The translations under genes were made by a program, and so were the position numbers. Shown piece after piece: positions 27,702 to 38,118 of a DNA stretch of 53,386 nucleotides. Below the pieces are notes generated by a model. That model made no database searches and was not told the DNA's origin. It saw only the letters and a list, made by a program, of their open reading frames with translations. The stretch is taken from assembly GCA_937873205.1 (NCBI GenBank), contig CALMVO010000066.1, positions 1 to 53,386 of the forward strand, in the 5' to 3' direction. The DNA is from an uncultured Acetobacteraceae bacterium. Its GTDB lineage: Bacteria; Pseudomonadota; Alphaproteobacteria; Acetobacterales; Acetobacteraceae. How positions within the stretch are numbered: the first letter of the stretch is position 1; the number at the start of each line of letters is the position of its first letter.

Positions 27702-28640
27702 ATGCGCGCCGATCTGCTGCATGTGTTTGCCGTGCGCTCCAACCCGCTGCGCTGGCAGCAGCCCGAGGCGGTCGCGCGTGACTGGATCCAGCACATGCAG
27801 GACAGCGGCGTCCGGCTGCACCTGATCGAGGTGCAGTACGGCGAGCGGCCGTTCCTCTACGACGCCCTGCCGCACGTGAACCATATCGGGCTCCGCGCCC
27901 GCACCTGGTGCTGGTCGAAGGAGTGCGCGCTTAACCTCGGCATCGCCCGCGTGCCGGACGCACGCTACATCGCGACGTCGGATGCCGACATCTTCCACCG
28001 CCGCGCCTCCTGGGCGACGGAGACCGTGCACGCGCTGCAGCACTACGACGTGGTGCAGCCCTGGTCGGACGCCTACGATCTTGGGCCGCACGACGAACAC
28101 ATCCAGCACCACGTCTCGTTCTGCCGGCAGTACCTCGCCGGCAAGCCGATCTGCGCCGACGGCCCGAACTGGTGGCGCTTCGACGACGGGCCCTACGACT
28201 ACCCGCATTCCGGCTACGTCTGGGCGTGGACCCGGCAGGCGCTGGAGTGGCTGGGCGGGCTGTTCGAGGTGGGCGGCATGGGAAGCGGCGACCATCACAT
28301 GGCGCTGGCGCTGGCCGGGCGCGCCGACCGCTCGCTGCCGGGCCGCTGCCCGCCCCCCTACGCCGAGGAGGTGATGCGCTGGCAGGCCCGCGCGCGCCAG
28401 CACATCGACGGCAACATCGGCTACGTGCCCGGCACGATCGAGCACCGCTTCCACGGCCGCAAGGCCGACCGCGGCTACCTCAGCCGCTGGGATATGTTCA
28501 TCCGCCACGGCTTCGACCCGCGCGCCGACCTGAAGCGCAACACCCACGGCGTCTATGAATGGGCCGGCAACAAGCCCGAACTGCGGCGCGAATTCGACCT
28601 CTACCTCCGCAGCCGGAACGAGGACGTCAACAGCCTCTGA
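27702..28640 (+). CDS. Putative GT-A-type glycosyltransferase
   Basis: A 312-residue cytoplasmic protein with a GT-A-like beginning (DLLHVFAVRSNPLRW) and a DxD candidate in ARYIATSDADIFHR (about 88-100), followed by HSGYVWAWTRQALEWLGGL and GSGDHHMALALAG, which resemble acceptor-side motifs of GT2-like enzymes. HRFHGRKADRGY near the end is a further conserved-looking block. It is divergent from glf with a 145-base gap, so it belongs to the Galf locus. Donor and acceptor are unknown. Confidence 0.65.
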   Translation: MRADLLHVFAVRSNPLRWQQPEAVARDWIQHMQDSGVRLHLIEVQYGERPFLYDALPHVNHIGLRARTWCWSKECALNLGIARVPDARYIATSDADIFHRRASWATETVHALQHYDVVQPWSDAYDLGPHDEHIQHHVSFCRQYLAGKPICADGPNWWRFDDGPYDYPHSGYVWAWTRQALEWLGGLFEVGGMGSGDHHMALALAGRADRSLPGRCPPPYAEEVMRWQARARQHIDGNIGYVPGTIEHRFHGRKADRGYLSRWDMFIRHGFDPRADLKRNTHGVYEWAGNKPELRREFDLYLRSRNEDVNSL

Positions 28641-28820
28641 GACTGCCTACAGGAACCATCATCGAGTGGCCGGACGCATGTGCAGGTCAGATGCGGTTCA
28701 GCCGATACGCCCCGATATGCCGGAGGCCAGGTCGATCGGAGCAATCCGACGGCCTGTGCGGGGTGTTCAGGCAAGCCGGTCGGGGTGATGGTCGACCAAT
28801 ATGGCCAGAGGCCGGCGCGT

Positions 28821-29387
28821 TCAGGCGCTGACCCATGTGCCGTTCAGTCCATCCGGCTCGAATCGTCCCGACGCCCGGGTCTGGCGTCCCTCCGGGCCGA
28901 GGCGGAGCACGTCGATCGACCCGATGGCGATCAGCAGGACGCCGAACTGACGATACTGCTCGTCCGGCGCCAGCAACGGCCGGCCGGATCGGGGATCCCG
29001 GCGCCCGGTATTGCCACCGTCCCGTAGGCCGCACGGCTCCTGGGCGACAGGCCCTCCCAGCGATCGCGGGCGATCTCGTCGTCGCGGTACAGCCGCGCCG
29101 TGCCGGAGAATCGAAGCTGCAGCTGTTCTTCGGCCGACCACGCCAGGAGGGCGACGCGCTCCGTGGCCGCGATGGCCGCGACCTTGGCGGCCCGGACGGT
29201 CGCTGTGCAGTTCCAAGCGGCCTGGCGGCCACGCGAACGCCCTCAGCACCAGCGTGCGCACCTCCGGCGCCCCATCCGCCGCCACGGTCGCCAGCTGGAC
29301 GTTGCGGAGGTCCGAGCCATGGTCGTGCAGGGATCGCTGCAGGACGGACAGGGCCTCCTCGATGAAGGTCGCGGGCGAGTCTGGCAT
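28821..29387 (-). pseudogene. Pyridoxamine 5'-phosphate oxidase family protein, frameshifted
   Basis: The N-terminal part (ALSVLQRSLHDHGSDLRNVQ, LATVAADGAPEVRTLVL) and the C-terminal part (LLAPDEQYRQFGVLLIAIG, SIDVLRLGPEG) share one frame, but the middle (AAKVAAIAATERVALLAW, EEQLQLRFSGTARLYRDDE, RWEGLSPRSRAAYGTV) lies in another. Joining at about 29200 and 28985 gives a complete FMN-binding split-barrel protein of about 190 residues. Because the parts are otherwise intact, two indel errors are as likely as true decay. The family includes flavin-dependent oxidases and reductases. Confidence 0.65.
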
Positions 29388-29591
29388 GCCCGGTCATCCT
29401 GCCGGCGGCGACGGCTGCACCGGACCGAATGCCGCGGACGTGGCAAAGCCTGCCTTTATCCGCCGGTGCCGCCTAGCCCCGCATCATGCCAACTCTTCGG
29501 CATCCTTTTCCCGGACCTCGCCTCCTGCTAGCCAGAGCCTTGAGTTGACCGGGCCGGAAGGGCGAGCGGTCGGGCGGATTCCGGAGCGCCG

Positions 29592-30971
29592 ATGCGGCCT
29601 CACCATCGTCTCGCGCTGTCCCTCGTCGTCACGCTGCTCGGGGCGCCGACGGCGCGGGCCGATGCCGGCCGCGGCGAGCCGGAGCCGGTGCTGACCGGAC
29701 AGCAGGCCTATGGGGACTGGCGCGACGATGCCCCGGGCCGGCGGCGGCTCCTCACCCCGCAGGACATGCCAGCGCCGTTCGCCAGCGCCTCGGCCAGCAA
29801 CACCCCCTCCGTCGTGGCACCCGCCGGCGGCCTGCTGCCCAAGGTCCCCGTCGGCTATACGGTGCAGCGGTTCGCGATGCTGGATTCCCCGCGGCTGGTC
29901 CGTGTCGCCCCGAACGGCGACATATTCGTGGCGGAGACCAGCGTCGGGAAAATCCGCGTGCTCCGGGCCGCTGACGGCGCCGCGCGTCCCGACCGGGACG
30001 AGCTGTTCGCCGATGGTCTCGCCGGACCGTTCGGCATCGCCTTCTATCCGTCAGGGGCCAATCCGCAGTGGGTCTACGTGGCGACGGTCAACTCCGTCGT
30101 TCGCTACCCCTATCGGCCGGGAGACCTGAAGCCGGCCGGCGCGCCGCAGACGGTCGTGGCCGCCCTGGCCGCCAGCATCGGCTACCACACCACCCGCGAC
30201 ATCCAGTTCAGCCCGGACGGGCGGCGAATGTTCGTTTCGGTGGGCTCCGGCTCCAATGTCGCCGCGGAGATGGAACGCCGGACGCCGGACGAGATCCGGC
30301 AATGGGAGGCGCGGACGGCTCCCGGTGCGGCCTGGGGTCACGAGGCGGGCCGTGCCGACGTGCTGGCCTTCGATCCCGACGGCACCAACCGGCGGGTCTT
30401 CGCCACCGGGCTCCGCAACTGCGTCGGCCTGGCCGTGCATCCTGCGACCGGCGACCTCTGGTGCTCCACCAACGAGCGTGACGGGATGGGCAACAACCTG
30501 GTCCCCGACTACGTCACGCGGGTGCGGGCGGGCGGTTTCTACGGCTGGCCCTGGTACTATATCGGCGCCAACGAGGACCCGCGCCATGCCGGCGAGCGGC
30601 CCGACCTGCTCGGCCGCGTGACGGTGCCGGACGTGCTGATCCAGCCGCATTCGGCGCCGCTGGCGATGACATTCTATGAGGCGCCGGCCGGAGCCGCCGC
30701 CGCGTTTCCCGCCGACCGCGACGGCGACGCCTTCGTCGCCCTGCACGGCTCCTGGAACCGCGCCCGGCGTACCGGCTACAAGGTGATCCGCATCCCGCTT
30801 CACGCCGGCGTCCCGAGCGGGATCTACGAGGACTTCCTGACCGGGCTCGTCGCGGACGACGACGACGTCTGGGCGCGGCCCGTGGGCGTGGCCGTCGCCC
30901 ACGACGGCGCCCTGCTCGTCACCGAGGACGGCAATGGCACCCTGTGGCGGGTCGCCTACCACCGGCCCTGA
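29592..30971 (+). CDS. Secreted sorbosone/glucose dehydrogenase-like protein
   Basis: A 459-residue beta-propeller protein of the glucose/sorbosone dehydrogenase family, with a signal peptide (residues 1-23, ending TARADAG). Propeller motifs include SPRLVRVAPNGDIFVAE, FGIAFYPSG, RDIQFSPDGRRMFVSVGSGSN, FATGLRNCVGLAVHPATGDL and GWPWYYIGANEDP. Members oxidise sugars using PQQ in the periplasm, and acetic acid bacteria are rich in them. The product's own substrate is unknown, and some relatives have no proven activity. Confidence 0.85.
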   Translation: MRPHHRLALSLVVTLLGAPTARADAGRGEPEPVLTGQQAYGDWRDDAPGRRRLLTPQDMPAPFASASASNTPSVVAPAGGLLPKVPVGYTVQRFAMLDSPRLVRVAPNGDIFVAETSVGKIRVLRAADGAARPDRDELFADGLAGPFGIAFYPSGANPQWVYVATVNSVVRYPYRPGDLKPAGAPQTVVAALAASIGYHTTRDIQFSPDGRRMFVSVGSGSNVAAEMERRTPDEIRQWEARTAPGAAWGHEAGRADVLAFDPDGTNRRVFATGLRNCVGLAVHPATGDLWCSTNERDGMGNNLVPDYVTRVRAGGFYGWPWYYIGANEDPRHAGERPDLLGRVTVPDVLIQPHSAPLAMTFYEAPAGAAAAFPADRDGDAFVALHGSWNRARRTGYKVIRIPLHAGVPSGIYEDFLTGLVADDDDVWARPVGVAVAHDGALLVTEDGNGTLWRVAYHRP

Positions 30972-30979
30972 GCCGGCCG

Positions 30980-31832
30980 TCACGCGGTCAGCAACGCCAC
31001 CTCGGCCAGCGTCTCGCCTGCCGCCGCCTGCCGCCGGCGGGTCGCCGCCAGCGGATCGGCCTGGTCCGGCGGCAGGGCCGCCTCGGCCGCGAACGCCGGC
31101 TCCCGGCACAGCCCGTCGAACCATGTCGCCAGCCGCGGATGCAGCCGCGCCACCGGGTAGCCCGCCAGCGTCAGCCGGTTGACGTAGATGAACCAGGCGA
31201 TATCGACCAGGGTCGGCGCCGTGCCGAACAGGAACGGCTGTGACTCGAGCGCCGCGTCCAGTTCGGCGAAGGCGGCGCGGATCACGCCGTCGGTCACCCG
31301 GCCGTCACGGTTGCAGCGCTCCCAGAACCCGATCTCGGTCGTCGGTGCCGGATCGGCGACCCCGTTCACCGTGCCCGAGCCGGCGGTCGCGTAGCGGACG
31401 AGGTCGTCCGCGGATTTCGGTGGACCCGGCGGATCGAACACGAAGCGGAAGCTCAGCGCCTGCAGGTCGGGATGCAGCGCGCTCTCGTGCCGCAGCAGCT
31501 CGGCCATCCGCTCCCCGGTCCCCGGCCGAATCAGCGCCGGCAGCGGATGCAGCGCCTCCAGATGCAGCAGGATGTCGTTGCTCTCGATAGGGACGTCCCC
31601 GTCATGCACCAGCACCGGCACCAGTCCACGCGGGTTGATGCCCAGGAACCAGGCGTCGAGGTTCTGCTTGGCCGGCACGTCGATCACGTGCGAGCGCCAC
31701 GCCAGCCCCCTCCAGCGCCAGGAAGATCCGCAGCTTCTGCGAGCAGGACGAGATCGGGTGGTGCAGCACGTGCAGCCCGGTCCAGTCCAGCACTTCGGTC
31801 GTCCGGATGTCGCACCGGCCGAGCTTCACCAT
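30980..31832 (-). pseudogene. Glutathione S-transferase, one frameshift in a G-run
   Basis: The N-terminal thioredoxin fold part begins at ATG 31832 (MVKLGRCDIRTTEVL, then HHPISSCSQKLRIFLALEG). The rest (HVIDVPAKQNLDAWFLGINP to the end) is in another frame. Deleting one base in the five-base G/C run at about 31708-31713 restores EG-LAWRSHVIDV and a continuous protein of about 283 residues. The C-terminal helical domain is intact (APTLVDIAWFIYVNRL). This looks like a homopolymer error rather than decay. The substrate of this glutathione-dependent enzyme is unknown. Confidence 0.75.
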
Positions 31833-31975
31833 GGCAGCGGTCCTCCCCGCCGGACCCGGCCGGCCGCCGGCAGGGAAGGACGCCGCACGGCCCCGCGTCA
31901 GGCATGGCACGGGCCTTGCCTGTCCGGGACCCGGTGACCATGCTGGTGGCGCAGGGGCCGGGGGATCGTGAAGAC

Positions 31976-33060
31976 ATGGTGAGCCTCGGGCGTCGGACGC
32001 TGCTGGCGGCGGCCGCGCTGCCGGTCCTGCCGAGACGGGTGCTGGCGGCGGCGGCGTTCCCGGCCGTCGCCGAGCGGGACGCTGTGATCGCCTTCGGCCA
32101 CATCGGGCCAATCTCCGACGGCGGCTGGACCGCCACCCACCACGCCGCGGTGCTGGCCGCGAAGGCGGCCTTCCCGGCGGCCAAATTCCTCGAGGTCGAG
32201 AGCATCCCGGTCTCGGCCGACGCCACCCGCACCTTCCGCCAGTTCATTGAGAACGGCGCCAACATGGTGTTCGCGACCTCGGAATACGGAGACCTGCTGT
32301 CCGGCGTCGCCGACGACGCGCCCGAAGTCGCCTTCCTGGAATGCAACGGCCACCGCACCGCCGACAACGAGAGCTGGTACTACGTCCAGCACTGGATGGT
32401 CAGCTACGTGCTGGGGGTGGCGTCGGCACGAATGAGCCGGAGCGGCCGGCTCGGCTTCGTCGGCTCGTTCCCGGTCGCCGCCGTCTACGGCTGCGCCAAC
32501 GCCTTCCTGCTCGGCGCACGCTCGGTCGCGCCGGCGGCGACCTGCCAGGTGATCCTGATCAACAGCTGGTTCGATCCCCAGGCCGCCTCGCAGGCCGCCT
32601 CGGCGCTGATCCAGAACGGCGTCGACATGATCTACACCAACCTCGACGACGCCTCGGTGCTGCAGGTGGCCGAACGGGCCGGCATCAAGTGCGCGACCTG
32701 GTCCACCGACATGCGGCGGTCGGGTTCCAATGCCTATGTCAGCTCGCTGCTGCTCGACTGGAGCCCGTTCGTCGTCGGGCAGGTCAGCCGCCGCCTGGCC
32801 GGCGGCTGGAGCGCCGGACCCGGGACGCTGCTGCCCGTCGGCCACGGCGTCGACCGCGACCGCTGGGGCCGCACGGTGCCGCCGGATGTGGGCGCCATGG
32901 CCGACGCGGTGCGGACCCGCATCATCGGCGGCTGGAACCCGTTCGCGGGCGAGATCCGCGACGCGTCCGGCCGCATCCGGGTGGCGCGGGGCCAGAGCAT
33001 GGACGACGCCGCCTGCGACGCCTGGAGCTGGCCGGTCGCCGGCCTCACCGGCCTCCCCGC

Positions 33061-33064
<4 letters not shown>
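31976..33064 (+). CDS. BMP-family ABC transporter substrate-binding protein
   Basis: The periplasmic binding protein of a nucleoside/purine-type importer. The 362-residue protein has a signal sequence of mixed type (LGRRTLLAAAALPVLPRRVL, with a possible Tat RR) and the BMP fold: AFGHIGPISDGGWTATHH, VFATSEYGDLLSGVA, YYVQHWMVSYVLGV, GRLGFVGSFPVAAVYG and NGVDMIYTNLDDASVLQV. It lacks a clear lipobox Cys. The ATPase and two permeases follow on the same strand, making a complete importer. The exact ligand cannot be stated. Confidence 0.85.
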
Positions 33065-34602
<1,538 letters not shown>

Positions 34603-34604
34603 AT

Positions 34605-34654
34605 GGTTTCCAAAGGCTCCGCCTTCGGCGGGTCCGGGCAGAGCCCGGCCTTGC
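34605..34654 (-). repeat. Two-hairpin repeat, copy 6, within the importer operon
   Basis: Hairpin one ccaaaggctccgccttcgg is slightly altered and hairpin two ccgggc-aga-gcccgg is intact. It separates the ATPase stop from the first permease, so read-through or RNA processing would set the expression ratio. Confidence 0.8.
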
Positions 34655-34665
34655 TTCCTTTTCAG

Positions 34666-34692
34666 CGGACCCGGCGGACCCGGCGGACCCGG
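34666..34692 (+). repeat. 9-bp tandem repeat before the first permease
   Basis: Three perfect copies of cggacccgg (34666-34674, 34675-34683, 34684-34692). They end 5 bases before the permease ATG and occupy the place where a ribosome binding site is expected, which is otherwise not visible. Confidence 0.9.
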
Positions 34693-34697
34693 CCCCG

Positions 34698-35780
34698 ATG
34701 ACCTGGACCATCCAGCGCATCCCCGAGATCTCCGGTCCGTCCCGGATCGCCGCCTACCTGACCGCCGGCGGCGCTGCGGTCGCGGTGGCCGGGCTGATCC
34801 TGCGCCTGCTCGGCCTGCATCCGCTGGAGCTCGGCGGCGTCGTCCTGCGCGACAGCCTGGGCAGCCGCTACGGCATCGAGGACCTGCTGCTGCTGGCCGC
34901 CCCGCTGGTGACGTGCGGCCTGTCGGTGGCGGTGATGCTGCGGGTCGGGTTGTGGAACATCGGCGCCGATGGGCAGTTCTTTGTCGGTGCCGCCTGCGCC
35001 GCCGGGGTCGGGCTGTATGGGCCCGCCTGGCCGGTGCTGCCGATGCTGCTGCTGATGGCCGCGGCCGCCCTGGCCGGTGGTGCCGCCTGGATCGCGGTGC
35101 CGGCCCTGGCCCGCCTGACGCTGGGCACCAGTGAGATCATCACCACGCTGCTGCTGAACTTCGTGGCCCGCCTCGGCGTGGACTACCTCGCGACCGGCCC
35201 CTGGCGCGACCAGCGTAGCTCGGTGACCGCGCAGTCGCCGCGGGTGCCGGTGCCGATCCCGCGCCTGCCGCACGACTGGCATCTCGGCCGTGTGCATTGG
35301 GGGGTGTTCGCCGTGCTGGCGCTGGCGGTCCTGCTGGCGCTGGCGTTCCGGCTGACCCACTGGGGCTACGAGCTGCGGATCTGCGGCGCCAACCGGCATG
35401 CCGCCGCCTATGCCGGCATGAAGGTGCGCCGCCGCCTGGGCGAGGCGATGCTGCTGAGTGGCGCAATCGCCGGGCTGGGCGGTATGCTGGAGCTGGCCGG
35501 CACCGTGCACCGGCTCGAATCCGGGCTGTCGAACGGCTACGGCTATGTGGGCATCGTGATCGCGGTGCTGGCGGCGGCCTCGCCGATCGGCTGCGTCGTC
35601 ACCGGGCTCTTGATGGCGCTGGTGCTGAGCGCCGGCACGGCGCTGCAGGCCGACGGGGTGCCGTCCAGCGCGGCGATGGCGCTGACCGGGCTGATCCTGC
35701 TGTTCGCCGCCGTGGGCGAGCGGCTGGCGCACTATCGGCTGGCGGTGCTGCGGCCGCGCGCGTCGGGAGCGGCGGGATGA
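34698..35780 (+). CDS. ABC transporter permease 1 (nucleoside/BMP type)
   Basis: An inner-membrane permease of the BPD_transp_2 family, 360 residues with about nine to ten membrane segments. GLSVAVMLRVGLWNIGADGQ and the cytoplasmic coupling stretch LTLGTSEIITTLLLNF are the family hallmarks; a later GANRHAAAYAGMKVRR segment contacts the ATPase. It resembles the NupP/YufP type. It overlaps the second permease by 4 bases. The 5' end has no clear ribosome binding site. Confidence 0.9.
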   Translation: MTWTIQRIPEISGPSRIAAYLTAGGAAVAVAGLILRLLGLHPLELGGVVLRDSLGSRYGIEDLLLLAAPLVTCGLSVAVMLRVGLWNIGADGQFFVGAACAAGVGLYGPAWPVLPMLLLMAAAALAGGAAWIAVPALARLTLGTSEIITTLLLNFVARLGVDYLATGPWRDQRSSVTAQSPRVPVPIPRLPHDWHLGRVHWGVFAVLALAVLLALAFRLTHWGYELRICGANRHAAAYAGMKVRRRLGEAMLLSGAIAGLGGMLELAGTVHRLESGLSNGYGYVGIVIAVLAAASPIGCVVTGLLMALVLSAGTALQADGVPSSAAMALTGLILLFAAVGERLAHYRLAVLRPRASGAAG

Positions 35781-36709
35781 GCATGCTGTCCAGCCTGCTT
35801 GGCAACGCCGTGCTGTCCGGGGCGGTGCTGGCTCTGGCAGGGCAGGGCGAGCTGCTGGCCGAACGGGTCGGCGTGCTCAACCTCGGCGTCGAGGGGCTGC
35901 TGGCGCTGGGCGGCGTCACCGCGATCGCCACCGTCGCCGCCGGCCACGACCCGTTGCTGGGCCTGCTGGCGGCCGTCGGCGTGGGCGCCGCCGTCGGCTG
36001 CCTGTTCGCGGCGGCCACGGTGCTGGCGCGCGCCAGCCAGGTGCTGTGCGGCATCGCGCTCACCACCGGCGGCCTCGGGCTCGCCGCCACGCTGGGCCGT
36101 CCCTATGCCGGCCAGCCGGCCGCCGCCACCTTCCAGCCAATCGACATCCCGCTGCTCGACCGCCTGCCGGTGCTGGGGCCGGCCCTGTTCCACCAGTCGG
36201 CGCCGGTCTACGTGGCCTTCCTGGTCCTGCCGCTGGCACTGCAGCTGCTGCTGTTCCACACCAGGCACGGGCTGGTGCTGCGCGCGATCGGCGAGAACCC
36301 CGCCGCCTGCGACGCCGCCGGCATTCCGGTCGTGGCGCTGCGCTTCGCCTACGTGGCGCTGGGGGCCGCCATCGCCGCCGCCGCCGGCGCCGACCTGACG
36401 CTGGCCTTCGTGCCGTCCTGGTCCGACGGCGTCACCGCCGGGCGCGGCTGGATCGCGGTGGCGCTGGTGATCTTCGCCGGCTACCGGCCATGGCGCATCG
36501 CCGTCGGCGCCTTCCTGTTCGGGCTGGTGAACGCGCTTGGCTACCTGGCCCAGGCGCGGGATTGGGGCGTGGCCCCGGCCTTCCTGTCGATGCTGCCGTA
36601 TCTCGCGACCATCCTGTTCATGGTGCTGCCGGCGCTGTCCGCGCGCAGCCGGCCCGCCACGACCGCGCCGGCGGCACTCGGCCTTCCCTATTATCGCGAC
36701 CAGCGCTGA
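35777..36709 (+). CDS. ABC transporter permease 2 (nucleoside/BMP type)
   Basis: The second permease of the importer (310 residues, eight to nine membrane helices), of the NupQ/YufQ type. The motif GERVGVLNLGVEGLLALGG is the paralogue of the IGADG block in permease 1, and RAIGENPAACDAAGIPV is the ATPase-coupling segment. The ATG at 35777 overlaps the preceding TGA (ATGA), so the pair is translationally coupled. Confidence 0.92.
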   Translation: MSMLSSLLGNAVLSGAVLALAGQGELLAERVGVLNLGVEGLLALGGVTAIATVAAGHDPLLGLLAAVGVGAAVGCLFAAATVLARASQVLCGIALTTGGLGLAATLGRPYAGQPAAATFQPIDIPLLDRLPVLGPALFHQSAPVYVAFLVLPLALQLLLFHTRHGLVLRAIGENPAACDAAGIPVVALRFAYVALGAAIAAAAGADLTLAFVPSWSDGVTAGRGWIAVALVIFAGYRPWRIAVGAFLFGLVNALGYLAQARDWGVAPAFLSMLPYLATILFMVLPALSARSRPATTAPAALGLPYYRDQR

Positions 36710-36727
36710 CGCGGTTCGGAAGGACGG

Positions 36728-36752
36728 CCAGGGCGCTGCCCCAGACACGCGG
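36728..36752 (+). repeat. Half copy of the two-hairpin repeat (copy 7)
   Basis: Only the gccagggc-gct-gcccca hairpin is recognisable, 18 bases after the second permease stop. The other arm is absent or too degraded to see. Confidence 0.55.
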
Positions 36753-36857
36753 AAGAGGCCTCATCCGATGGATGTTCACCAAACATTGTAAAACAGCGGT
36801 CCCGGGACCTGGGCAGGGCGCAGAGTTTCGTTAACCTCGTGCAGGCCATGTTGGCCC

Positions 36858-37649
36858 ATGCCTGTCACCTCGAGCGAGCCGCAGCTCATGCCGACGTCGC
36901 GATCCACCCTCCGCCACCTCCTCACCGAGGTGATGCTCACCCTGCTGCTGGTCTGTATCGCGCGGACCAGCCTCGCGGCGTCGTATTACGTTTCGTCCGG
37001 CTCGATGCAGCCCTCGCTGATGATCGGCGACCACATGCTGGCCGAGCCGTTCGCCTACGGCTACAGCACCGCGGTGCTGCCGTGGGGCGACCGGCTGCCG
37101 CATGACGGGCTGCTCGGCACCCGGCTGTTCGCCAGCCTGCCGGCGCGGGGCGACATCGTGGTGTTCCGCGGCCCTGCCGGACCCGGGTCCAGCTGGGTGA
37201 AGCGGGTGGTGGGACTGCCCGGCGACCGCGTGCAGATGCGCGACGGCCGGCTCTGGCTCAACGGCGTCCCCGCCTCCTGGCACGATGACGGCCCGGCCAG
37301 CGAGGAGGTCGCGGACGGCACCACGGTCGCGGCCGAGCGGTTCACCGAGACGCTGCCCGACGGCCGGGCGCACCCGATCCTGAAGCGCTGGCTCCGCGGC
37401 CCGCTGGACGACACCGCCGAGATCGTGGTGCCGGAGGGGCACCTGTTCGTCATGGGCGACAACCGCGACAACTCCGCCGACAGCCGCGTTCCGGTCGCCG
37501 AGGGCGGCGTCGGCCTGCTGCCGCTGTGGAACCTGCAGGGCCGGGTCCGGCTGGTGCTGGCGTCGCGCGACATCGATGCCCGCACCGACGACGCGGCATC
37601 CTGGCTGGCCTCGTTCCGGGCCGGGCGTTTCCTGCAGGCGACGCCCTGA
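36858..37649 (+). CDS. lepB: Signal peptidase I
   Basis: The membrane protease that cleaves signal peptides. The 263-residue protein has one clear membrane segment (about 21-41), then the catalytic box SSGSMQPSLMIGDH with Ser49 as nucleophile, and Lys115 in WVKRVVGLPGDRV as base. GHLFVMGDNRDNSADSR is the later family box. The insertion AEPFAYGYSTAVLP is typical of alphaproteobacterial enzymes. It supports the many exported proteins in the window. Confidence 0.93.
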   Translation: MPVTSSEPQLMPTSRSTLRHLLTEVMLTLLLVCIARTSLAASYYVSSGSMQPSLMIGDHMLAEPFAYGYSTAVLPWGDRLPHDGLLGTRLFASLPARGDIVVFRGPAGPGSSWVKRVVGLPGDRVQMRDGRLWLNGVPASWHDDGPASEEVADGTTVAAERFTETLPDGRAHPILKRWLRGPLDDTAEIVVPEGHLFVMGDNRDNSADSRVPVAEGGVGLLPLWNLQGRVRLVLASRDIDARTDDAASWLASFRAGRFLQATP

Positions 37650-37731
37650 TCGTCGGCCGAGGAACCGGACCCGGGCGGCTGGCGCTGACTGCCGAGAAGG
37701 CGAGCCGAGCGGCCGCCTCGGGAGCACACCC

Positions 37732-38118
37732 ATGACGACTGCGATGGTCTTTCTCGGCTGGACGCTGGTTCTGGCGCTTGTCCAGATCTTTGTCGCCGCC
37801 GCCGCCAAGCGCGGCCAGGACAGCACGCAGTGGGCGATGGGCAACCGTGACAGCCAGCCGACCTATACGGGCGTCGCCGCCCGCATGCAGCGGGCCCAGG
37901 CCAACCTGTTCGAGACGCTGCCGATCTTCATCGCCGCCGTATTGCTGGCGCATCTCACCCGATATCATCCGGTCCTGGCGGCCTGGGGCGCCGGCATCTA
38001 CTTCTGGGCGCGGCTGATCTACATCCCAGCCTACGCGGCGGGCCTGTCGCCGTGGCGCTCGATCATCTGGGGTGTCTCCATGATCGGCCTGCTGCTGGTG
38101 CTGATCAGCCTGGTCTAG
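37732..38118 (+). CDS. MAPEG family membrane protein
   Basis: A 128-residue protein with four membrane helices, of the membrane-associated eicosanoid/glutathione metabolism family. The hallmark lies in RMQRAQANLFETLPIFIAAV with the ERAxxN-type pattern altered to QRAQAN, and WARLIYIPAYAAG near the end. Bacterial members are mostly uncharacterised. It converges with the symporter gene, overlapping its stop by 14 bases. Confidence 0.85.
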   Translation: MTTAMVFLGWTLVLALVQIFVAAAAKRGQDSTQWAMGNRDSQPTYTGVAARMQRAQANLFETLPIFIAAVLLAHLTRYHPVLAAWGAGIYFWARLIYIPAYAAGLSPWRSIIWGVSMIGLLLVLISLV

